NCBI GenBank assembly: GCA_031548875.1
Contig: JAVBQQ010000044.1
Span: 1-37,419 of the forward strand
From: JAAYCI01 sp031548875
Lineage (GTDB): Bacteria; Bacillota; Clostridia; Oscillospirales; Ruminococcaceae
Direction of reading: 5' to 3'
DNA: 37,419 bases
In this document: in pieces, positions 32,414 to 37,419 of the stretch
Layout: every line of letters begins with the position of its first letter
How positions within the stretch are numbered: position 1 is the stretch's first letter
The notes under the pieces: model-generated
The model's input: only the letters and a program-made list of their open reading frames with translations
Database searches by the model: none
What the model was told of the DNA's origin: nothing
Made by a program: the position numbers and the translations under genes

Positions 32414-33973
32414 TTGACGACCAACGACACCCCCGCCCGCAAACAACACGCGCGCAGAGTGCTCACCAACATCGCAAAAACGGCGGTGGCCCTGCTGGTG
32501 GGCGCCGGCCTGTGCGAGCTGCTCTACCGCCTGGGCACAGACCAGCAGAACATCATCATCGTCATGGTGCTGGCCGTGTTCATCACCTCGGCCATCACCG
32601 ACGGGTACTTCTACGGCCTGGCCGCCGCCCTGGTGGGCGTCTTCGTCTACGATTTCATGGTGACCGAGCCCCGGCATGGCTTCAGCATCACGTTGGGCTT
32701 CCCCATCACGCTCAGCATCATGCTGCTGGTCACCATCGTCACCAGCACCATCACAACGAGGCTGAAAAACCGCATGCGGGCCGCCCAGGCGAAGGAACAG
32801 CGTGCGGAACTGCTGTACAGCGTCAACCGCACGCTGCTTTCCAGCCGGGACGTCGCGTCCATCGCCCGGCAGGCCATGGAGTTCCTCTGGCAGGACCTGA
32901 ACCGTTCGGTCGTGCTGTATGCGCCCATCCTGCACGAGGAGGGCAGCCCCAGCTTCTTCTTCCGTCAGGCGGAGGGTGACGCCACCTTCAACTTTTTCTC
33001 CTCCGAGACCGAGTGGGCGGCGGCCAAGCTGGCAGCAACACGGGGCGAGCCGGTGGCCGTGGGGGAGGCCGGCCCCGAGGGCACGGGCACCTATTACCTG
33101 CCGGTCGTGGCCCAGGGCGAGGTATACGGTGTGTTGGGCATCTCCTGCCGCCAGGGGCCCATCCCGCTCTCCCACATGCCCTTTGTGGAGCTGATCGTAG
33201 AGCAGACGGGGCAGGCCCTGCACGTGCAGGCTTTGGCGGCGCGGCAGCAGGAGAGCATGGTGCTGGCCGAGACCGAAAAGACCCGCAACCGCTTTTTGCG
33301 TGCCGTCTCGCACGACCTGCGCACCCCGCTCACCAGCATCATAGGCGCCAGCGCCACCTTCCTGGAAAGCCGGGACGAGTTGTCCCAAGAAACCCAGGGA
33401 CAGCTGGTGGAGGGCATCCTGACCGACTCCCAGTGGCTGCTGAGCATGGTGGAAAACATCCTCTCGGTCACCCGCATCCAGCAGAATGACATGTCGCTGG
33501 AAAAAACAGAGGAGACTGCCGAGGGGGTGGTGGGCGAGGCGGTGTCGCTCTTCCGGCGCCGCCATCCCGACGCAGATATCACCGTGCGTCAGACGGAGGA
33601 ACTGCCGCTCGTGCCCATGGACGCGCTGCTTATCACCCAGGTGCTGAACAACCTGTTGGACAACGCGCAGCGCCACACAGGCGAAGGGGTGCCCAAGGTG
33701 GTCATTGACCTGCAGGAGGTGGACGGCTACGTCCGCTTCTCGGTCATCGACGACGGCCCCGGTATCGACGAGGACCTCCTGCCCCGCCTGTTCAAGCTGC
33801 GCCCCACCCGCCGGGAGAACGCGGAGGACAGCGGGCTGGGCATCGGGCTGGGCATCTGCAAGGCGATCGTGGACGCGCACGGCGGATGGATCCGCGCGCA
33901 GAACATGCCCAAGGGCGGGGCGCGGTTCATGTTTGCACTGCCGCTGAGCGAGGACGTCCTGGAAGAGGACTGA
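32414..33973 (+). CDS. KdpD-like sensor histidine kinase (DUF4118, GAF-like, HisKA, HATPase)
   Basis: The TTG at 32414 has AGGAGGG (32401-32407) six bases upstream, so the product is 519 aa. Four transmembrane helices lie at about 18-118 (TAVALLVGAGLCELLYRL, IIIVMVLAVFITSAITDGYF, GLAAALVGVFVYDFMVT, ITLSIMLLVTIVTSTIT) and match the KdpD DUF4118 module. A GAF-like domain follows at about 140-290, then HisKA with FLRAVSHDLRTPLTSIIGAS, and HATPase with NNLLDNAQRH, IDDGPGID and GLGIGLGICKAIVDAHGG. The large cytosolic KdpD/USP domain is missing, and no response regulator or kdpABC gene is adjacent, so this is an orphan kinase of KdpD type. An extended -10 (TGGTATACT) precedes it around 32350. Confidence 0.9.
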   Translation: MTTNDTPARKQHARRVLTNIAKTAVALLVGAGLCELLYRLGTDQQNIIIVMVLAVFITSAITDGYFYGLAAALVGVFVYDFMVTEPRHGFSITLGFPITLSIMLLVTIVTSTITTRLKNRMRAAQAKEQRAELLYSVNRTLLSSRDVASIARQAMEFLWQDLNRSVVLYAPILHEEGSPSFFFRQAEGDATFNFFSSETEWAAAKLAATRGEPVAVGEAGPEGTGTYYLPVVAQGEVYGVLGISCRQGPIPLSHMPFVELIVEQTGQALHVQALAARQQESMVLAETEKTRNRFLRAVSHDLRTPLTSIIGASATFLESRDELSQETQGQLVEGILTDSQWLLSMVENILSVTRIQQNDMSLEKTEETAEGVVGEAVSLFRRRHPDADITVRQTEELPLVPMDALLITQVLNNLLDNAQRHTGEGVPKVVIDLQEVDGYVRFSVIDDGPGIDEDLLPRLFKLRPTRRENAEDSGLGIGLGICKAIVDAHGGWIRAQNMPKGGARFMFALPLSEDVLEED

Positions 33974-34036
33974 AGGGATCGACCCGGAAAGACTGCATGC
34001 CTGACCCTGGACATGCCCTGCTTCCCACCAAATAGT

Positions 34037-34066
34037 ACAGCACCGGGCAGCCGCCCGGTGCTGTTT
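34037..34066. terminator. Terminator after the sensor kinase gene
   Basis: Perfect 12-bp arms (34037-34048 and 34053-34064), 4-base loop, then TTT on the + strand, between convergent genes. Confidence 0.8.
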
Positions 34067-34101
34067 ATGTATCCGCTTTGTTTTGCCACCTGCGCGCCGG
34101 C

Positions 34102-34224
34102 TTACACCGACAACAGGTAGAACACCAGCATACGTATGATCGCATCACGCTGCTGCGGGTCGTCCATCTCCTGGGCCAGCACCCGCTCTTCAAACAATTG
34201 GATCACCTGCTCCATCTCAGTCAT
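34102..34224 (-). CDS. Small 40-aa protein downstream of the URO-D-family gene
   Basis: An unannotated-size ORF of 40 aa begins MTEMEQVIQLFEERVLAQEM and ends IIRMLVFYLLSV. A very strong Shine-Dalgarno (GGGAGGA, 34232-34238) stands seven bases before the ATG, and the ORF starts 15 bases after the URO-D-family stop, so it would be the last gene of that transcript. The N-terminal half looks like an acidic helix and the C-terminal ten residues are hydrophobic. I do not recognise a family; it could be a regulator or partner of the methyltransferase. The ribosome-binding site and position are the evidence; homology is untested. Confidence 0.6.
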   Translation of the reverse strand: MTEMEQVIQLFEERVLAQEMDDPQQRDAIIRMLVFYLLSV

Positions 34225-34239
34225 GGCACGTTCCTCCCA

Positions 34240-35409
34240 TCAATAATAGGTGTGTTCCCGCACGTAATCGCCCACAGCCTTCAGGCATTCGGGGTTCCCG
34301 TCGGTGCCGGAGTTCATGATGCGGTCGGTGGTGAAGACAAAGCCTCCGCCCGGCGCCAGGTCTTCGATCAACCCCTTGGCAATGTCCACGCACTGTGCCG
34401 GGGTCTTCAGGTACAGGTCAATGGTGCGGATGCCGCCGCCGATGCACATCACATTGCCCAGTGCGGCCTTTGTCTTGCGCAGGTCGTCCTCCTCGAAGAA
34501 GCCCAGGATATGCCCGCGGGGCAGCTCCCGCAGGTAGTCGTACAGGTGCTCCCAGTTCTTCTCGAACAGGATCATGAACTTGTAACCAAGGCCGGCAAAC
34601 TGCTCGATGAACGCCTTGAAGGTGGGCCAGTAGACTTTTTCGAAGTCCTTCGGGCGGATGAAGGGCGGCATGTGCAAAAAGAGGGTGATGTATTTGTCCG
34701 GCTGGGGCTGCCGCATCATGGCGTGGGTAACGGGGACATTGATGTTCTGGTAGATGGCCATGGCGGCAGCGGCCAGCTTATCCGGGCAGCGGCGCACGTC
34801 TTCCAGCGTGCCCTTGAAGTCGCGCAGGTAGTCGAAGATCAGGTCCGCCGGCATAAAGGGCACCACGGCGTTGGGGATGAAGACGCCGCTTTCGGTCTTG
34901 TGCTTTTCGGTGATCTCGCCCATCTTGCCCACCCAGGCCATCAGCGTGCCGAAAGCGTTTGCCAAAACGCCGAAGCGCTCCTCCACCGACCCCTGCCCAA
35001 GCGAAGGTAACTTTCTCGGGATCAGCTTGTTGATCATGAAGCCCATCGGGTCGGCCAGCAGGTCGTCGTACTCCGCCGCCTGCATGATCTCCGACTGGCC
35101 GGTGGCGATCTGAAGGGTCTCCATATCCGTCTGGTAGATGCCGCCGCCCAACGCGTCCACAAAGCCCAGCGGGAAGGTGATGGCCGGGAAGGCCGAGGCG
35201 TCGAAGCCAAAATCCCTGTACACCTTCGAATATACGTCGTACTGCAGGTCCATGTCGTTCTTGGCTTTTGCCAGTGTGGTGCCGTAGTAAGACAACGCCC
35301 AGTTGTCTATCAGTGAAAACCAGGGCACCCGGTCGGTGGGTTTCAGCTCCACCGCGTTCGTCATCCTCTGCATCCTTTCGTCGTACAGGGCCATCATCTC
35401 ATCCGCCAT
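34240..35409 (-). CDS. Uroporphyrinogen decarboxylase (URO-D) family protein, probable corrinoid-dependent methyltransferase
   Basis: The protein is 389 aa from the ATG at 35409, which has AAAGGAG seven bases upstream. The sequence has the URO-D family plan: KPTDRVPWFSLIDNW near the N-terminus, FGFDASAFPAITFPLGF, DYLRDFKGTLEDVRRCPDKL in the middle, LHMPPFIRPKDFEKVYWPTF and GGGIRTIDLYLKTPAQCVD toward the end. In Clostridia most such proteins away from heme genes are methyltransferases that work with corrinoid proteins (MtaA/MtbA-like or O-demethylase components) rather than heme enzymes. A corrinoid-protein gene end and DUF3786 lie 2 kb away, which supports that. The gene is divergent from a TetR regulator. 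The methyl donor is unknown. Confidence 0.87.
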   Translation of the reverse strand: MADEMMALYDERMQRMTNAVELKPTDRVPWFSLIDNWALSYYGTTLAKAKNDMDLQYDVYSKVYRDFGFDASAFPAITFPLGFVDALGGGIYQTDMETLQIATGQSEIMQAAEYDDLLADPMGFMINKLIPRKLPSLGQGSVEERFGVLANAFGTLMAWVGKMGEITEKHKTESGVFIPNAVVPFMPADLIFDYLRDFKGTLEDVRRCPDKLAAAAMAIYQNINVPVTHAMMRQPQPDKYITLFLHMPPFIRPKDFEKVYWPTFKAFIEQFAGLGYKFMILFEKNWEHLYDYLRELPRGHILGFFEEDDLRKTKAALGNVMCIGGGIRTIDLYLKTPAQCVDIAKGLIEDLAPGGGFVFTTDRIMNSGTDGNPECLKAVGDYVREHTYY

Positions 35410-35505
35410 AGGTGTTCTCCTTTCAATTTGCATACAGGCTGTTGGGTGAAGCGCGCAAAACCGTTCTCTTGCGTTTCACATTACTATGGCTTATCATGAG
35501 TGTAA

Positions 35506-35552
35506 ACTACAAAAAGCTATATTGTGTAGTATTTCGACATTAAGTAGTATTT
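35506..35552. promoter_or_regulatory. Repeats in the URO-D/TetR divergent region, candidate TetR operator
   Basis: An inverted repeat ACTACA-N13-TGTAGT (35506-35511 and 35525-35530) and a direct repeat GTAGTATTT (35526-35534 and 35544-35552) lie in the AT-rich space between the divergent genes. These are natural candidate sites for the adjacent TetR protein. No single promoter pair is convincing here. Confidence 0.45.
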
Positions 35553-35573
35553 TGTATAACTGAGGGTGGAACC

Positions 35574-36161
35574 ATGGGCATCAACCAGGCCAAACGGGAC
35601 AAGACGAAGCAGAAGATAAGCGACGCGTTTATGGCCCTGTACGCGTCCAAAAGCTACTTCGACATCACCATCACCGACGTGTGCGGGCGGGCGGGCATCC
35701 ACCGCACCACCTTCTACGCCCATTATACGAATATGGACAGCCTTGTGCGCGAGATGGAGGACAAGGTCCTCTCGGAGATTGAAGAGATCGCGCAGCCACT
35801 TTACGGGCGAGACCTGCGCCACCCGGACATGGCGGCCATTCGCGGGACGCTGGCCGCCCTTATCGATTACTACCAGGCGCACGCGGAGCACCTGATACCC
35901 ATGATGGCCCCGTACAACGACCCCTACTTCGAGATCCGGTTCCGGCGCATCATCCTTTCCAGCTACATGGCCTCTTTCAAAAATTCGGGCGTCACACCCA
36001 ACGCAACGCAGTACTATTCGCTGCTCTGCTACGCCAGCGGCCTCAAGGAGATCACCTACGAATGGCTGAAAAAGCAGGACGTGAGCAAGGAACAGCTGCT
36101 GGGTATCTTCCTCTCCCTGTTGGAGGGCGCGCGTACCGCCCAGGGCACGGCCCACCCCTGA
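35574..36161 (+). CDS. TetR/AcrR-family transcriptional regulator
   Basis: The 195-aa protein has a TetR N-terminal helix-turn-helix at about 10-57 (KISDAFMALYASKSYFDITI, TDVCGRAGIHRTTFYAHYTN). The C-terminal ligand domain (about 70-185) is of the Clostridial TetR_C type and has no recognisable ligand clue. GAGGGTGG precedes the ATG. It is divergent from the URO-D-family methyltransferase gene and shares a repeat-rich intergenic region with it, so it probably represses that transcript and perhaps itself. Confidence 0.92.
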   Translation: MGINQAKRDKTKQKISDAFMALYASKSYFDITITDVCGRAGIHRTTFYAHYTNMDSLVREMEDKVLSEIEEIAQPLYGRDLRHPDMAAIRGTLAALIDYYQAHAEHLIPMMAPYNDPYFEIRFRRIILSSYMASFKNSGVTPNATQYYSLLCYASGLKEITYEWLKKQDVSKEQLLGIFLSLLEGARTAQGTAHP

Positions 36162-36169
36162 AGGGAAGC

Positions 36170-36225
36170 GAACAAGAACAAAAAGCGCCGCCAGCCTTTA
36201 GTTGGCTGGCGGCGTCTTCTTGTTC
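36170..36225. terminator. Nested hairpin terminator between TetR and CsoR genes
   Basis: An inner 11-bp GC-rich stem (36186-36196 and 36204-36214) is flanked by an outer repeat GAACAAGAA/TTCTTGTTC (36170-36178 and 36217-36225). It lies between convergent stops and is probably bidirectional. Confidence 0.75.
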
Positions 36226-36244
36226 TATGTCTCCGTCGGGCGCG

Positions 36245-36574
36245 CTATTTCACAAACCGGTCGATGGCAATCATCAGTTCCTCCAACCGCTCCGAATCGC
36301 CCGAGTGCACGGCGTCCACGATGCAGTGCTCCAGATGGTCCTGTAAGATCACCTTGCCCGTGTTGTTGATGGCCGAGCGCACGGCCGCCAGCTGGATGAG
36401 CACCTCGCTGCAGTCGCGGTCGTCCTCCACCATGCGCTTGACGGCCTCCAGGTGCCCGATGGCGCGGGAGAGCCGGTTGAGCACCGCCTTCTGGTGCTGC
36501 GGAGAATGCACGTGCCTGTGCCCGATGCCGTCTGCCTCCGCATGCGTGTGGACTTGTTTTTGTGGCTCGTTCAT
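36245..36574 (-). CDS. csoR: CsoR/RcnR-family metal-sensing repressor
   Basis: The 109-aa protein is an all-helical DUF156 member: LNRLSRAIGHLEAVKRMVED, then DCSEVLIQLAAVRSAINNTG and DHLEHCIVDAV. C55, H80 and C84 reproduce the spacing (25 and 4) of the CsoR copper(I) site Cys-His-Cys, so copper(I) sensing is the best guess. The N-terminus carries six scattered histidines (residues 9-27), which may add metal binding. GGAGG precedes the ATG. The start overlaps the DUF3786 stop by four bases, so it is co-translated with that gene. No copper ATPase or chaperone gene is visible within the window. Confidence 0.9.
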   Translation of the reverse strand: MNEPQKQVHTHAEADGIGHRHVHSPQHQKAVLNRLSRAIGHLEAVKRMVEDDRDCSEVLIQLAAVRSAINNTGKVILQDHLEHCIVDAVHSGDSERLEELMIAIDRFVK

Positions 36575-37272
36575 GGATTGCCTCCGCTCCTGCCCGGGTC
36601 GTCCGGATCACCCGGATCCAGGTCTTCGCCCTGCGTTTTTTCCTGCCGGAAGAAGTATTCCGGTTTTTCAAGGGGCGTCTGCGCAGGCGCGGCGGTCTTG
36701 GGGCCGTTTTGCATGCGCAGCATCTCGTATACCGGCAGGCCGGCCAGCACCACCAGGTCTTCGGCGCACAGCCACTCGATGGCGCTCTCATCAAACAGGA
36801 TATTCCCGTTGGCCGGCATCTCGTCGTCGCCCTGCCACACCACATAGGTGAGCGGCAGGTAGGGCAGCGGATGCAGCGTGAAGGCCGCGTCCCCGTGCGA
36901 AACCGCTTCGCCCCCCAGCGCCTGCCCGGCCGCCAGGAAGCCCGCGAGGTTCCCGCCAAACGCGCGCACCATCGGCTGGATGCTGCGCTTGTAGAAATTG
37001 GCGTTATAGATGCCCGCCCCCGGTATCTGCCGGTAGGCGATCAGCCGCCCACGGGGCTGGCGGGGGCCCTGGGCGCACAGGTAGTGGTGCCAGATGATCT
37101 GCTGGTCCACCGCGCCCTCCGAGAGGGGGATGCGCCGCCCCAGCCAGGGGATGACATACTCCCCGTTTTCAAACGGGACGCCGGTGTTGCCCGCCACAAG
37201 GGCGGGGTCTCTGCCGGCAAGCTCTTCCCTGGCCAGGCGCAGCGCCCGCTCGTAGCCAATATTTGTCGCCAT
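36571..37272 (-). CDS. DUF3786 family protein
   Basis: The 233-aa protein fits the DUF3786 pattern: GRRIPLSEGAVDQQIIWHHY, IAYRQIPGAGIYNANFYKRS, IQPMVRAFGG, LPLTYVVWQGDDEMPANGNI and FDESAIEWLCAEDLVVLAG. The C-terminal 45 residues are a proline/acidic tail outside the domain. The function of DUF3786 is unknown; it is commonly found next to corrinoid-dependent methyltransferase and C1 genes in anaerobes. Here it starts 9 bases after the corrinoid-protein stop and overlaps the CsoR gene by four bases, so the three genes form one transcript. Confidence 0.85.
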   Translation of the reverse strand: MATNIGYERALRLAREELAGRDPALVAGNTGVPFENGEYVIPWLGRRIPLSEGAVDQQIIWHHYLCAQGPRQPRGRLIAYRQIPGAGIYNANFYKRSIQPMVRAFGGNLAGFLAAGQALGGEAVSHGDAAFTLHPLPYLPLTYVVWQGDDEMPANGNILFDESAIEWLCAEDLVVLAGLPVYEMLRMQNGPKTAAPAQTPLEKPEYFFRQEKTQGEDLDPGDPDDPGRSGGNP

Positions 37273-37281
37273 GGCGCAGTG

Positions 37282-37419
37282 TTACCCCACCCACTCGCCG
37301 CAGACCTTGACGGTTTCGGCCGCGTTCTTGCTCCAGGCGTCGGCGCCCACGTACTCGCACGCTTCCGCGCTCACCGCGTTCCCGCCGATCGTCACCTTCA
37401 CCTTGTCACGCAGCCCCGC
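37282..37419 (-). CDS. Corrinoid (B12-binding) protein, C-terminal end only
   Basis: Only the last 45 codons lie in the window; the gene continues beyond the right edge. The residues RDKVKVTIGGNAVSAEACEY and VGADAWSKNAAETVKVC match the C-terminal part of the B12-binding domain of methyltransferase corrinoid proteins (MtaC/MtbC type), where a GG and a GAD mark the end of the Rossmann-like cobalamin fold. Such proteins carry the methyl group between a substrate-specific methyltransferase and an acceptor methyltransferase; the nearby URO-D-family gene is a candidate partner. Confidence 0.85.
   Translation of the reverse strand, partial: AGLRDKVKVTIGGNAVSAEACEYVGADAWSKNAAETVKVCGEWVG

Noticed and set aside
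32102..33880. A 592-residue open frame on the - strand opposite the KdpD-like kinase
   Set aside because: It is antisense to a gene with intact kinase motifs; composition is rich in His, Gln, Gly and Val with no domain, as expected from the complement of GC-rich coding DNA, and it has no ribosome-binding site.

Overview
The window reads like a chromosomal segment of a GC-rich anaerobic Firmicute (Clostridia, probably an Oscillospiraceae-type gut or sediment bacterium). This rests on family content: a TRAP transporter, a 4Fe-4S/FMN/FAD ene-reductase, a UbiD-type aryl decarboxylase with its small zinc-ribbon subunit, a uroporphyrinogen-decarboxylase-like methyltransferase with a corrinoid protein and DUF3786, an RsgI-like anti-sigma factor, a FIST protein and a CsoR. 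The taxonomic call is inference; no rRNA or tRNA gene is visible. I saw no CRISPR array, insertion sequence, phage gene or origin. Genes lie in short, often divergent or convergent units, and most convergent boundaries carry a strong intrinsic terminator.

Layout. 1-2574 (+): 3' part of dctM and a complete dctP lipoprotein. 2811-5294 (-): AtoD/AtoA-like CoA-transferase subunits followed by a metal-dependent amidohydrolase. 5544-8643 (+): an AAA/DUF234-type ATPase, then a UbiD decarboxylase and its 68-aa subunit D. 8840-9568 (-): SAM methyltransferase. 9852-10592 (+): a TipA-like MerR regulator with a 19-bp-spacer promoter and a likely internal start. 10678-11955 (-): an AraC regulator with two complete DNA-binding domains, divergent from 12218-15676 (+), a 1152-aa fusion of OYE/4Fe-4S/FAD ene-reductase, extended SDR and zinc ribbon. 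15750-17574 (-): ECF sigma factor and RsgI-like anti-sigma factor, divergent from a secreted three-repeat protein (17788-18711). 18900-20503 (+): a small unknown gene overlapping a GT4 glycosyltransferase. 20598-24023 (-): FIST sensor and hybrid histidine kinase, divergent from a 7TM-GGDEF protein (24234-25838).

26070-27143 (-) is a LuxR-type regulator divergent from a four-gene catabolic operon (27432-32163): classical SDR, phosphotriesterase-like lactonase, zinc MDR dehydrogenase and a ThDP-dependent enzyme. 32414-33973 (+) is an orphan KdpD-like sensor kinase. 34102-35409 (-) holds a URO-D-family methyltransferase followed by a 40-aa ORF with a strong ribosome-binding site, divergent from a TetR regulator (35574-36161). 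36245-37419 (-) holds the 3' end of a corrinoid protein gene, a DUF3786 gene and an overlapping CsoR gene.

Taken together the segment looks like accessory catabolism of small organic acids, aromatics or polyols, where each enzyme set sits beside its own regulator. The most unusual items are the ene-reductase/SDR fusion beside a double-headed AraC protein, the uncharacterised LuxR-SDR-lactonase-MDR-ThDP operon, the TipA-like gene with an apparent two-start design, and the small ORF in the corrinoid methyltransferase locus.
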